Below, in pieces: positions 7,643-16,692 of a DNA stretch of 23,205 bases (its first letter is position 1; every line of letters begins with the position of its first letter). Below the pieces are notes generated by a model, which did not search any database, was not told where the DNA came from, and was given only the letters and a program-made list of their open reading frames with translations. Position numbers and translations under genes: made by a program. The DNA is from Collinsella sp. Its GTDB lineage: Bacteria > Actinomycetota > Coriobacteriia > Coriobacteriales > Coriobacteriaceae. The stretch is taken from assembly GCA_014871605.1 (NCBI GenBank), contig WGSQ01000008.1, positions 1 through 23,205 on the forward strand, written 5' to 3'.

Positions 7643-8797
7643 CTAGAAGCTGCCGCGCTTCAGGAAGTCGGGAAGCTCGAACTGGTCGTTGCCAAAGTTG
7701 GGCAGCTCGGTACCACCGACGTTGCGGGTCGGAGCGGCCTGAGCCGGGCTGGCAGCCGGAGCGGTGCGCTGCGGCTCAGCGGAGGCAGCGGCCTTGCTCT
7801 GAGACTGCTGAGCAGCAAAGAGCTCGTCCTGACGGTTGACGTTGGAATCGGAGAAGCCCGTAGCGATGACGGTGATACGCACCTGATCGCCCAGGGACTC
7901 GTCGACAACGGTACCGAAGATGATGTTCGCCTCGGGGTCGACGGCGTTGGCGACAACGTCGGCGGCGTCGCTGATCTCCTGGATGCCCAGGTCCTTGGAA
8001 CCGGCGATGGAGAGCAGAACGCGCGTGGCACCATCGATGGAGCTCTCGAGCAGCGGGCTGGAGATGGCCTGCTGGGCAGCGTCGACGGCACGAGTATCCC
8101 CAGAAGAGGTACCGATACCCATCATGGCGGTACCGGCCTGCTTCATGATGGTCTTAACATCGGCGAAGTCCAAGTTGATGATACCGGGGACGGTGATGAG
8201 GTCGGTAATGCCCTGGGTGCCCTGGGAAAGGACGCCATCGGCAATCGCGAAGGCCTCGAGCATGGTGGTCTTCTTCTCGGCGATGTCGAGCAGCTTATCG
8301 TTAGGGATGACGATCATGGTGTCGACGCAATCGGAGAGGGTCTTGATGCCCTCCTCGGCGCTCTTCTTGCGCTTGCGGCCCTCGAAGGTGAAGGGCTTGG
8401 TCACGACGGCGACGGTCAGTGCGCCGACCTCGTTCATCGCGATATCGGCAACGATGGGAGCAGCGCCGGTACCGGTGCCACCGCCCTCACCGCAGGTGAT
8501 AAACACCATGTCGGCGCCAGCGAGCGCCTCGGCGATGTCGTCGCGGGACTCATCGGCAGCCTTGCGGCCAACCTCGGGATTGGCGCCGGCGCCCAGGCCG
8601 CGGGTAAGGTCGGTGCCGATGTGCACCTTGATATCGGCATCAGAGATCGCTAGTGCCTGAGCATCGGTGTTGATGGCAACAAACTCGACGCCGCGGATGC
8701 CCTCTTCGATCATTCGATTGACCGCGTTGGTACCGCCGCCGCCGACGCCGACCACCTTAATGACGGCAAGGTAGTTGTTGATCTCTGTCTCGTGCAT
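7643..8797 (-). CDS. ftsZ: FtsZ, cell division GTPase
   Basis: FtsZ polymerises into the Z-ring that directs septal wall synthesis. The 384-residue product shows the nucleotide-binding GGGGTN (19-24), the tubulin signature GGGTGTG (105-111), the catalytic T7 loop NLDFADVKTIM, and the C-terminal peptide FELPDFLKRGSF, which should bind SepF. A 60-residue Ala/Gln/Pro-rich linker joins core and tail. The residues before the signature read TCGE rather than the usual AGM. I chose the ATG at 8797, with GGAGGA about 6 bases upstream; an in-frame ATG at 8827 lacks a good site. FtsA is absent, in keeping with SepF as anchor. A 200-bp gap upstream suggests its own promoter. Confidence 0.97.
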   Translation of the reverse strand: MHETEINNYLAVIKVVGVGGGGTNAVNRMIEEGIRGVEFVAINTDAQALAISDADIKVHIGTDLTRGLGAGANPEVGRKAADESRDDIAEALAGADMVFITCGEGGGTGTGAAPIVADIAMNEVGALTVAVVTKPFTFEGRKRKKSAEEGIKTLSDCVDTMIVIPNDKLLDIAEKKTTMLEAFAIADGVLSQGTQGITDLITVPGIINLDFADVKTIMKQAGTAMMGIGTSSGDTRAVDAAQQAISSPLLESSIDGATRVLLSIAGSKDLGIQEISDAADVVANAVDPEANIIFGTVVDESLGDQVRITVIATGFSDSNVNRQDELFAAQQSQSKAAASAEPQRTAPAASPAQAAPTRNVGGTELPNFGNDQFELPDFLKRGSF

Positions 8798-8996
8798 GTC
8801 GGTCCTCCGAACAAAGGTTATAGCCATAGCATGGGTCGACCCCTGCGCACATTAACCTTCAGGTTGAAAGTAAATGCAAAGGTAAACCGTATTATGTTTG
8901 CACATTATGAACGTATCAGTCAAATAATTGACCGTGAAAACCAAACAAACCAGATAAACGGCGTGGTATGGCCCCTCAACAAAGCATCAACCAGCG
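8798..8996 (-). promoter_or_regulatory. ftsZ upstream region with three palindromes
   Basis: This AT-richer gap between ftsQ and ftsZ holds three exact inverted repeats: GTCAA-ATAA-TTGAC (8919-8932), AACCT-TC-AGGTT (8854-8865) and GGGTCGACCC (8833-8842). A TTGACT on the minus strand and a CATAAT 21 bases downstream are too far apart for a normal sigma-70 promoter, so I do not assign one. The region most likely carries an ftsZ promoter with operator sites. Confidence 0.45.
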
Positions 8997-10253
8997 CTAC
9001 GAGGTCGGAGCATTCCTAAATGTGTAGTTGCCCGGAGAGCGCACATTGATATACGTTACGCCCTCTACCTGCGAAAGCAACTTGGTGACTACGCGTTCCT
9101 TCTTGGCGATATCGTCCGAATCGCCCAACGACACCTCAATGCCGTTATTGAGGTTTGCCGAGATGGCTTCGACCGAAGGCGTGGAAATATCTTTGACTTG
9201 TCCCAAGAACTCGCTCGAAAAACCACGCACATAATCCAGACCGGCCTTAACGGCTTTGGAGTTCACCGCCTGGCCGGAAACCGGAGCGACATCCGCCGAG
9301 ACATCAGTCAACAACACCGCGCCATAATGCTTGGCGAGCGCCAGCGCGGCATCGATTCCGGTCAAGGTATTTGAGCCCTGCCCTGTCGTGATGACGTTGC
9401 CCTGGTCGTCCACTTCGACCGACGTCGACAGCGGGGCGATCCAGGTGTCATCGTCTCCGATAGCCCAGGCAAGGTCGTCGGAGCTGATATACGCAATGGC
9501 GATAACTTTACGCTCCGTCGGCGTGATGATAAGCGTATGGGGAAACTGGCGCTGGACATCCACGCCCGAGACCCACGGGTTCTGCTTGAGATCCTCGGTA
9601 ATCTGGTCGGGATCGACGTTAAAAAGCGACGTTCCCTCGGGTAAGTCGATCAGCTGGATAGCATCGTGCTTCGTCACATGCTCGCTGCCTTGAATCTGAA
9701 TATCAGTGGCAGTAAACAATCCAGAGTTGATCACCACGATGGCAACGACGACGAGCACGGCCAAGACGGCCAGAACGCCGCCCACGATTTTGCCTTTGCC
9801 GGTAACGACAGAAGCGGCGTCTGATGTTTTATTTGCCATCGCTCCAAGTGAAGATAACGGGTTGAAACCTTTTTTACTCGAAGGCTTCTTGGCGGTAGCC
9901 GGCACCGATGTCAGCGAGCGCGGTTTCGATGCGCCCAGCGTGCGACCTGGACGCGCCGCTTTAGTTCCCGTCGAGGGCTTGGGAGTTGCCATGGGACGGG
10001 CAGGCTTGGCGCCCATAACAGGCTTTGACGTCACCGAGGGACGCGAGGACTTTTTTGCGGCCGGACGATTACCGAGCTGCGAGCCGACGACCGGTCGACT
10101 GGTCTGTCGAGCATGCCCGACAGACTTAGAGTGCGCGACGGTATTGCGTTGAGGTTTGGCAGGCGCGCCGGAACGCCCTCCGGCGCGGCGGAAGGTGGGT
10201 TTCGATGCTCTAGAAGCCGAGGAATTTAACTTCCGGTCTGAGCTCGATGCCAT
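8997..10253 (-). CDS. ftsQ: FtsQ/DivIB-type division protein with a long basic cytoplasmic tail
   Basis: FtsQ is a single-pass divisome protein that joins FtsL and FtsB/DivIC. The 418-residue product has an unusually long N-terminal tail (1-155) rich in Lys, Arg, Pro, Ser and Ala, one membrane helix at about 156-175 and then the POTRA domain starting FTATDIQIQGSEHVTKHDAI, with PWVSGVDVQRQFPHTLIITPTERK as FtsQ hallmark. The rest is the FtsQ beta domain. The ATG at 10253 has GGGAGG 4 bases upstream and lies 44 bases inside the end of murB, in another frame. It follows murB, as in many Gram-positives. The tail resembles those on FtsW and FtsI in this window. Confidence 0.92.
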   Translation of the reverse strand: MASSSDRKLNSSASRASKPTFRRAGGRSGAPAKPQRNTVAHSKSVGHARQTSRPVVGSQLGNRPAAKKSSRPSVTSKPVMGAKPARPMATPKPSTGTKAARPGRTLGASKPRSLTSVPATAKKPSSKKGFNPLSSLGAMANKTSDAASVVTGKGKIVGGVLAVLAVLVVVAIVVINSGLFTATDIQIQGSEHVTKHDAIQLIDLPEGTSLFNVDPDQITEDLKQNPWVSGVDVQRQFPHTLIITPTERKVIAIAYISSDDLAWAIGDDDTWIAPLSTSVEVDDQGNVITTGQGSNTLTGIDAALALAKHYGAVLLTDVSADVAPVSGQAVNSKAVKAGLDYVRGFSSEFLGQVKDISTPSVEAISANLNNGIEVSLGDSDDIAKKERVVTKLLSQVEGVTYINVRSPGNYTFRNAPTS

Positions 10254-11121
10254 ACGCCTCCCTCACCTTTCCGTGCACATGTCTGATAACCGCGGCAACG
10301 TCATCGGCCGAGGCAGTTCCGTTATTAACGATAAAATTAGCGTGAACGGGCGAAACTTCCGCGCCGCCAATCGAAAAACCCTTTAATCCACAATCCTCGA
10401 TAAGCTTGCCCACACTCGCATCGGGCGGGTTGCGAAAGACCGACCCGCAGGATGCGCGACCCATGGGCTGCGTACGCTTGCGCCTCGTCAGGTACCGCTC
10501 CATGCGCTCGCGAATATCGGCCTTGGGCGCCGGTTTAAGCTTGAGCACGCACTCGAGGATGATCTCATTGCGGGGAAGGCTACATTCGCGGTAGCCCCAA
10601 GTGATCTCGGACCCCGCATAATGCTTGATACCGGATGCCGGGTCAAACGTTACGACATCCTCAACCAGCGAGCCAATCCACTCGGTCCGTGTGCCGGCAT
10701 TCATAGATATCGCACCGCCAACCGAGCCAGGGATGCCAACGGCAAACTCAAGGCCCGAGAGGCTACGCGACAGGGCATCGTTGACCAGGCGCGCAAACAT
10801 CACGCCCGCACCGACCGTCAGCGTACAACCGTCATCGGCAACAACCGTGCGCTGAAACTCACGTCCGAGCGAAATGACGGCGCCGCGATAACCGCCATCG
10901 GCAACCAGCAGATTGGAGCCCTTGCCGATGATGACCCACGGCACCTGCTCGCGATCGAGCACCGCCACGGCGCGGCGGAGGGCATGATAGCTATGGCACG
11001 TCACAAAGAGGTCGGCCTTGCCGCCGATACGATAGCTCGTATGACGCGCAAGGCGCTCGTCCTCGATCACATCCGTGTCGATCATGCCCGAGAGCGCCAT
11101 GACGGCGTTAAACAGACCCAT
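10210..11121 (-). CDS. murB: MurB, UDP-N-acetylenolpyruvoylglucosamine reductase
   Basis: MurB reduces UDP-GlcNAc-enolpyruvate to UDP-MurNAc with NADPH and FAD in the cytoplasm. The 303-residue product has the N-terminal SYRIGG (29-34), the FAD segment IGKGSNLLVADGG (65-77), GIPGSVGGAISMNAG (129-143), the proton-donor Ser227 in SCGSVFRNP and the C-terminal catalytic Glu297 in LRPEVKFLG. The size and lack of an extra C-terminal domain fit the shorter Gram-positive type. The start is uncertain: the ATG at 11121, five bases after the murC stop, has no clear ribosome site and may rely on coupling; ATGs at 11100 and 11085 are no better. The 3' end overlaps ftsQ by 44 bases. Confidence 0.95.
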   Translation of the reverse strand: MGLFNAVMALSGMIDTDVIEDERLARHTSYRIGGKADLFVTCHSYHALRRAVAVLDREQVPWVIIGKGSNLLVADGGYRGAVISLGREFQRTVVADDGCTLTVGAGVMFARLVNDALSRSLSGLEFAVGIPGSVGGAISMNAGTRTEWIGSLVEDVVTFDPASGIKHYAGSEITWGYRECSLPRNEIILECVLKLKPAPKADIRERMERYLTRRKRTQPMGRASCGSVFRNPPDASVGKLIEDCGLKGFSIGGAEVSPVHANFIVNNGTASADDVAAVIRHVHGKVREAYGIELRPEVKFLGF

Positions 11122-11126
11122 TAGAC

Positions 11127-12545
11127 TTAAGCGTCTTTCTTGGCAGTCAAATACTCGATAAACTCGGGGCCGACGGTCGTAACGTCACCGGCACCCATAG
11201 TGAGCAGCAAGTCGCCCTCGCCCACCATCTGCTCGAGCTCCTGATTGAGCTCAAGACGGCTGGAGCAGTACACGACCTCCTTGCCAGGATGCTTGGCGCG
11301 CACGGTATCGGCGAGCATCTTAGAGGTAACACCCGGAATGGGCATCTCGCCAGCCGAGAACACATCAATCAGCAGCAGTTTATCGGCATTGGCAAATGCA
11401 TCGGCAAAGTCGTCGCACAGGGCCTGCAGGCGCGAATAGCGGTGCGGCTGGAACACGACGTCGACGTGCTTGTAGCCCAGCGACGAAGCGGCAGCAAGCG
11501 TCGCCTTGATCTCGGTGGGGTGATGGCCGTAATCATCGACCACGGTGATGCCATCGATATCGCCCACGTGGGTAAAGCGACGACGGACGCCCTCAAAGCT
11601 CGAAAGCGCCTTGGCGGCGGCGTCGATGTCAAGGCCCAGGACATGGGCGACGGTGAGCACCGCCGTGGCGTTGAGCATGTTGTGGCGACCGGGATTACTC
11701 TTGATCTCCACAGCGTGCTCAGTGCCGTCCTCAAAGCGAACGATAAAGTCGCTCTGGATGCCCTTGACATCCGGGTGCATGCAGACGATGTCGTTGCTCT
11801 CGGCAAAGCCGTAGGAAAGCACGTGACGGCCCGTCGACTTGGCGAGCTCGACCAGATGCGGGTCCTCACCGCAGACGATGACGGTGCCGTCCTCGCCCAC
11901 CAGGCTCATGAATTTGGCGAAAGTCGCCTCGATCTCCTCGATACCCGAGTAGTGATCGAGGTGGTCGGGCTCGACGTTGGTCACAATGACCACGTTGGGG
12001 TTCAGGAACAGGAAGGAACTGTCGGACTCGTCGGCCTCGGCGACAAAGTAGTCGCCCGAGCCGTTCTTGCCGTTCGTGTCATAGCCCTCGACGATGCCAC
12101 CGATCAGGAAGCTCGGATCCAGACCCATGCGGTCGAGCATGGTGGCGCACATCGAAGACGTGGTGGTCTTGCCATGCGTGCCGGCAACAGCGACGGTGGT
12201 GTAGCCGTGGCCCAAAGCAGAGAGCATCTTGGCACGGGGCCACACGGGAATACCAAGCTCGCGAGCGCGCACGAGTTCAGGGTTGGACTCCGGAATAGCG
12301 GTGGAGACAACAACCACGTCGGGCTTGACCTCGTCGATCGTGGCGGCCTCATGGCCCACATGCACCTTCACACCAGCGCGGGTAAGCTGGCGGATATAAC
12401 GTGACGTCTTAAGGTCGGAGCCGGTAACGGCATAACCGCGCTCGTGCAGAACGAGGGCGATGCCGCTCATGCCGGCGCCGCCGATACCGATAAAGTGGGC
12501 GCTCTTAAACTCGGGCGCGGAGGTTGCAGTCTGGGAATCAGCCAT
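11127..12545 (-). CDS. murC: MurC, UDP-N-acetylmuramate--L-alanine ligase
   Basis: MurC adds L-alanine, the first stem-peptide residue, to UDP-MurNAc using ATP. The 472-residue product has the N-terminal HFIGIGGAGMSGIA (17-30), the ATP loop GTHGKTT (122-128), and the conserved VVDDYGHHPTEI and FQPHRYSR, typical of MurC rather than MurD/E/F. I chose the ATG at 12545, with AGGAG 11 bases upstream. An in-frame GTG at 12572 would add nine residues but has no good site. murB follows after five bases. There is a 97-base gap from murG with no clear structure in it. Confidence 0.96.
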   Translation of the reverse strand: MADSQTATSAPEFKSAHFIGIGGAGMSGIALVLHERGYAVTGSDLKTSRYIRQLTRAGVKVHVGHEAATIDEVKPDVVVVSTAIPESNPELVRARELGIPVWPRAKMLSALGHGYTTVAVAGTHGKTTTSSMCATMLDRMGLDPSFLIGGIVEGYDTNGKNGSGDYFVAEADESDSSFLFLNPNVVIVTNVEPDHLDHYSGIEEIEATFAKFMSLVGEDGTVIVCGEDPHLVELAKSTGRHVLSYGFAESNDIVCMHPDVKGIQSDFIVRFEDGTEHAVEIKSNPGRHNMLNATAVLTVAHVLGLDIDAAAKALSSFEGVRRRFTHVGDIDGITVVDDYGHHPTEIKATLAAASSLGYKHVDVVFQPHRYSRLQALCDDFADAFANADKLLLIDVFSAGEMPIPGVTSKMLADTVRAKHPGKEVVYCSSRLELNQELEQMVGEGDLLLTMGAGDVTTVGPEFIEYLTAKKDA

Positions 12546-12642
12546 GTGCTCGTGTACTCCTTGCGTAAACACTGCCTGTAACCCGTTAACTGTACCGCAC
12601 CTACCGCATCAGCGCGAGGGCGACCGACGATATCCCGTCTAA

Positions 12643-13758
12643 CTAACGCAAACCCTCTACCGCATCCGCCAGAAGAGCGGCGGCCCTATCCTGAGCCAGA
12701 CCACGCGCCGCCTGACGCATGGCGTCGCGTGCCGCCGCGTCATCGACCAGGTGCAGCAGCTCATCGGCAAAGGCAGAACCGTCGATATCGGCATCGGCGC
12801 AGAGCACGCCGGCCCCAGCGTCGACCAGATAACGGGCATTGGTGGTTGGGTGGTCGGCCGTCGCATGCGGGTACGGCACGAGCACCGAAGGCACGGCGAG
12901 TGCAGCGATCTCGGCCACGCTCGATGCGCCCGAACGCGAGAGCACCAAATCGGCAGCAGCCAGCATATCGCCCATGTTGTCGATGTAAGGCTGGACGCGG
13001 TAACGCTTCGCCTCCTCGGGCGTCAGCGCCAAAGCGCGCTCGGTCTCCTCAAAGCCGTCGGCACCCGTCGAATGCAACACATAGAGGTTCTTGCGCGAAA
13101 GCAGCTCGTTTTTGAGCGAAACCACGCGCTCGTTGAGGTGTTGGGCGCCAAGTGAACCGCCAAAGACGAGCAGCAGCGTAGCGTCCTCGGGAACGCCAAG
13201 TGCCTTGCGGCCGCGAGCGCGATCGCCCTCGATCACCGAGCGACGTACGGGGTTGCCGGTCATGAGCACGTGGTCAGGGTCACCTTCGCGCTCAAAGACC
13301 GAACGCGCTGCCGGCACCGAGATGCACACGCGGGCGGCGTGGGAGTTCATCATCTTGTTGGCCAGGCCCGGAACAGAGTTCTGCTCATGCAGCAGATACG
13401 GAACGCCCGCGCCCTTGCACCACCCCAGCAGCGGAACCTCGACATAGGCACCAAAACCAATGGCGGCATCGGGCTTGCCGACCTTTGAGAAATGACTGGC
13501 GAGCGCACGCTTGGCTTTGTTGACACGCCACAGCGAGGTCAGCGCCGTCCAAGGACGGGAGCGGTCGAAGCCCGTGACCGTAATGGGCACAAAATCAAAC
13601 CCAGCCTCGGGGACCAGACGACCCTCGAGCTTGCGCGACTGGCCCACGAACACAACGTGGTGGCCACGGTCACGGAGCTCTTCGGCCAAGGCGAGCGCGG
13701 GGTTGATGTGCCCTGCCGTGCCGCCGGCTGCAATAGCAACGGTCATTTTATCGGTCAT
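12643..13758 (-). CDS. murG: MurG, lipid II-forming N-acetylglucosaminyltransferase
   Basis: MurG transfers GlcNAc from UDP-GlcNAc to lipid I, making lipid II on the inner leaflet. The 371-residue GT28 product has the glycine loop GGTAGHINPALA (12-23), the second loop FGGSLGAQHLNE and the donor-site segment SRSGASSVAEIAAL followed by PYPHATADHPTTNA. I chose the ATG at 13758, with AAGGG about 7 bases upstream. A GTG at 13776 and an ATG at 13746 are in frame but less likely. The start overlaps the end of ftsW by 11 bases, so flippase/polymerase and transferase genes are coupled. Confidence 0.96.
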   Translation of the reverse strand: MTDKMTVAIAAGGTAGHINPALALAEELRDRGHHVVFVGQSRKLEGRLVPEAGFDFVPITVTGFDRSRPWTALTSLWRVNKAKRALASHFSKVGKPDAAIGFGAYVEVPLLGWCKGAGVPYLLHEQNSVPGLANKMMNSHAARVCISVPAARSVFEREGDPDHVLMTGNPVRRSVIEGDRARGRKALGVPEDATLLLVFGGSLGAQHLNERVVSLKNELLSRKNLYVLHSTGADGFEETERALALTPEEAKRYRVQPYIDNMGDMLAAADLVLSRSGASSVAEIAALAVPSVLVPYPHATADHPTTNARYLVDAGAGVLCADADIDGSAFADELLHLVDDAAARDAMRQAARGLAQDRAAALLADAVEGLR

Positions 13759-15268
13759 GGTAGTCCCTTCGTACACGCGGTCCCTGGCCGTCGGTACGCA
13801 GACGCGCCGACGGGTCCGAGTTCAAATCGATTCGATTATATCCGCCGCCCGCGTTGCGAGGGCTGGGGCGCTGAGGACGACCTTGCGGCGCCGTTCGCTG
13901 ACGCGGGCGGGCTGCCGGCTCGGTCGCAGAGCCATCCAGGACGGTAAAACCGTTACGCGAAGATCGCTCGCCGCGCACGTGGGGCACGCCGGCGGTACTC
14001 TCATCCATAACGGCAAAGCTCTCGCGGCGACGGTCGTACTCATCGCGACGGGCGCTCTCGTACGAAACGCGCAGGATCAACCCGGCAAGCATAAGCGACA
14101 CAATAATCGACGAACCGCCGTAGCTAATAAACGGCAACGGTTTGCCCGTCATGGGAAACACGTTGAGGATGCCCAGCGCGTTAATCAAAAACTGCACTGC
14201 GAGAATGACCGCGGAGCCAGACGCCATGAGCGCGCCCCGACGATCGGTCGCCTGCTCGGCAATGCGAAACGCCGAGTAGATCAGCATCGCAAACACCAAG
14301 AAGAACAGCACGGTTCCGACAAAACCGACTTCCTCGCCAATGATGGCCAAGATGTAGTCGTTGTGTGCCTCGGGCAGATACGAGTACTTCATGGTTGAGT
14401 TGCCGATGCCACGGCCGAACAGACCGCCCGAGGCAAAGGCCATGATGGCAAGCGTGGCCTGATAGCCGTCACCATACTCGTCGGCCCAAGGGTTCAAGGC
14501 AACCTGAATACGCACCATACGGTATGGCTCTGCGACAAGCGCAATCACGATCACGAGAATGCCGAAGATTAGCACGCCGATGATAAATCTGGGGTCGAGA
14601 CCCGCAAACAACGCCATGCACATGAGGGTCAACAGGATGATCAGGACAGTACCGAAATCGGGCTGGATAAAGATCAGAAAGAGCGAAATGCCCAGGTAGA
14701 TGCCCATCTTGCGAAGGAATTCGTTGATGTTGCCACCGGGCGAAAAGAAGCGATCAAGCATGATGGCCGAATACGCAATGGCAAATGGCTTTAAAAACTC
14801 GGAAGGCTGGAACTGAATACCGGCGATGTTGAGCCAGCGCGTGGCGCCACGGCTGCCGCTGCCCACCAAGAACACCAGAAGCAGTAGCCCCATCATGCCG
14901 ATGAGGAAGATCCTGAGCACGTCTTCCCCAAACCAACTGTCCGGCAAGATGCGCACGATGGCAACCATAGCCAGCACGCCAACTCCGGCAAACGCGGCTT
15001 GTCGAAACAGAAAAAACGTCGCCGAGCCATTCTCGTGCAGCGCCTCGACCGAAGACGCCGAGTACACCATCAGCAGGCCAAAGCATACCAAGGTAAACAA
15101 GCAGGCCATGAATATCAAACGGGGGCGCATGATACGGGCGGGAACGCCGGCAATATAGCGTTCGCTAAACGACTGCCCGCCGCGGCTGGAACGCGGTGTG
15201 GTGCGACGTGAGGAAGCACGGTCCGAGTCGGGCCTCCTCATACCTTGTCGGGGGCTCTCCTCTCTCAC
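13748..15268 (-). CDS. ftsW: FtsW, septal SEDS peptidoglycan glycosyltransferase
   Basis: FtsW polymerises lipid II into septal glycan together with its class B PBP. The 506-residue product has a basic N-terminus (1-50), about ten membrane helices, and SEDS hallmarks: QPSEFLKP (154-161), QPDFGT (202-207), PEAHNDYILAIIGEE (299-313) with the catalytic Asp304, and FPMTGKPLPFISYGGSS (371-387). After residue 402 comes a 100-residue Arg/Pro/Gly-rich cytoplasmic tail. The likely start is GTG at 15268 behind AGGGG, eight bases after the murD stop; ATG at 15241 is an alternative. FtsW rather than RodA is supported by the dcw context. Confidence 0.94.
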   Translation of the reverse strand: MREESPRQGMRRPDSDRASSRRTTPRSSRGGQSFSERYIAGVPARIMRPRLIFMACLFTLVCFGLLMVYSASSVEALHENGSATFFLFRQAAFAGVGVLAMVAIVRILPDSWFGEDVLRIFLIGMMGLLLLVFLVGSGSRGATRWLNIAGIQFQPSEFLKPFAIAYSAIMLDRFFSPGGNINEFLRKMGIYLGISLFLIFIQPDFGTVLIILLTLMCMALFAGLDPRFIIGVLIFGILVIVIALVAEPYRMVRIQVALNPWADEYGDGYQATLAIMAFASGGLFGRGIGNSTMKYSYLPEAHNDYILAIIGEEVGFVGTVLFFLVFAMLIYSAFRIAEQATDRRGALMASGSAVILAVQFLINALGILNVFPMTGKPLPFISYGGSSIIVSLMLAGLILRVSYESARRDEYDRRRESFAVMDESTAGVPHVRGERSSRNGFTVLDGSATEPAARPRQRTAPQGRPQRPSPRNAGGGYNRIDLNSDPSARLRTDGQGPRVRRDYHDR

Positions 15269-15276
15269 CGCAACCC

Positions 15277-16683
15277 CTATTCCATTTGTGATTTCGCTGT
15301 AGCGGCAAGCTGAGCCACGTAGTCCTTAAACACGCGGCCGCGCTCCTCATAGCCCGAGAACTCATCGAACGAAGAGCAGGCAGGAGAAAGTAAGATCACG
15401 TCGCCACGGCTCGACAGCGAACGGGCAACGTCCACGGCATCGCGTAGGTCATCCGCCTGGGCGATATCCACATCGCCATCGACATCGGCCTCGTCCATAG
15501 CGGCGGTGAAGCGCTCGCGCGCATCGCCAAAGCAGACGACCGAGCGCACGTTATCCATGACAACGCGCGCGAAGTCCGTGAGCGGCGTGCCCTTATCGTG
15601 GCCGCCGAGCAGCAAAATCACGTCGTCATCGGGAAATGCCGTCAGTGCCTTCTCGACCGCATCGGTGTTGGTCGCCTTGGAATCGTTGACGTAGCGCACT
15701 CCGTCAATCTCGCCGCACGGCTCCACGCGGTGCTCGAGCGGCTGGAACGAGGCCAAACCGCGGCGGACACCATCGACATCGGCACCGACTGCCAGGGCAA
15801 CCGTGGCAGCGCACAAGGCATTGATAACATTGTGATGGCCCGAGATCTTGAGTTCGGATGTAGCGATGAGCGGGGTCTCGACGCCCTTCAGGCGCACGAT
15901 CATCTTGCCATCGCGCACAAAGGCGACATCCTCACCCTCTGGCTCGTCAAAGGCAACCTTGCAGATGCGACGACCCGGCGTGTAGATGTACTCATCGAAC
16001 TCGTGAATGCCGGCGTCTTCGACGTCGACAACCACCAGATCGTCATCGACCATATTGTCAAACAGTTTGATCTTGGCAAGCGCATAGTTCTTATGACTCT
16101 TATGCCAGCCCAAGTGGTCGGGAGTGATGTTGAGCAGCACCGCCACGCGGGGGTGGAGCTCGGTTGTCGTAGCAATCTGATAGCTCGAGAGCTCAGCCAC
16201 AAACCACTCGTTGTGGGCTCGGCCGTCAATCTCGTTGACCGGCGGCTCGCCGATGTTGCCGACAGCAACGCTGGCCTCGCCGGCAGACTTAAGCAGATAA
16301 TCAGTCAGCGACGTGGTGGTCGTCTTGCCGTTGGTGCCCGTGATGGCAATCCAGTTATCGGGCGACAGGCGATAGGCAAACTCGGGCTCACCCATAATCT
16401 GGGCGGCATGCTCGCGCCCGGCCTTAAAGAAGCCCGAGAACTCCGAGATGCCCGGGCACGTCACGCATACGTCATAGGCGCCCTCGACCTGTTCGGTCCC
16501 ATAGACAAACGACGCACCAGCAGCCTCGAGCGCACGCGTGGCGTCATTGGGCTCAGAGGTGCCACCGCCATACACGGTAACGGCACTTACGCGCTCGGGA
16601 TGTGCCAGCGCCCAGCGGGCGACATCGAGACCGGATTTGCCCTGACCCAAAACGAGCAGGCTAAAGACATCAGCAAGAGACAT
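15277..16683 (-). CDS. murD: MurD, UDP-N-acetylmuramoyl-L-alanine--D-glutamate ligase
   Basis: MurD adds D-glutamate to UDP-MurNAc-L-Ala using ATP. The 468-residue product has a Rossmann-like N-terminus (SLLVLGQGKSGLDVA, 8-22), CPGIS at 76-80, the ATP loop TGTNGKTTTT (115-124), and the C-terminal segments HRVEPCGEIDGVRYVNDSKATN, LLLGGHDKG and LLSPACSSFDEF, all diagnostic of MurD. The ATG at 16683 lies nine bases after the mraY stop, with only a weak ribosome site, suggesting coupled translation. ftsW follows after eight bases. Confidence 0.96.
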   Translation of the reverse strand: MSLADVFSLLVLGQGKSGLDVARWALAHPERVSAVTVYGGGTSEPNDATRALEAAGASFVYGTEQVEGAYDVCVTCPGISEFSGFFKAGREHAAQIMGEPEFAYRLSPDNWIAITGTNGKTTTTSLTDYLLKSAGEASVAVGNIGEPPVNEIDGRAHNEWFVAELSSYQIATTTELHPRVAVLLNITPDHLGWHKSHKNYALAKIKLFDNMVDDDLVVVDVEDAGIHEFDEYIYTPGRRICKVAFDEPEGEDVAFVRDGKMIVRLKGVETPLIATSELKISGHHNVINALCAATVALAVGADVDGVRRGLASFQPLEHRVEPCGEIDGVRYVNDSKATNTDAVEKALTAFPDDDVILLLGGHDKGTPLTDFARVVMDNVRSVVCFGDARERFTAAMDEADVDGDVDIAQADDLRDAVDVARSLSSRGDVILLSPACSSFDEFSGYEERGRVFKDYVAQLAATAKSQME

Positions 16684-16692
16684 GAAAGACCA

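Noticed and set aside
8890..8931. TTGACT with CATAAT as an ftsZ promoter
   Set aside because: The second CATAAT is 21 bases from TTGACT and the first only 8, both outside the usual 16-19.
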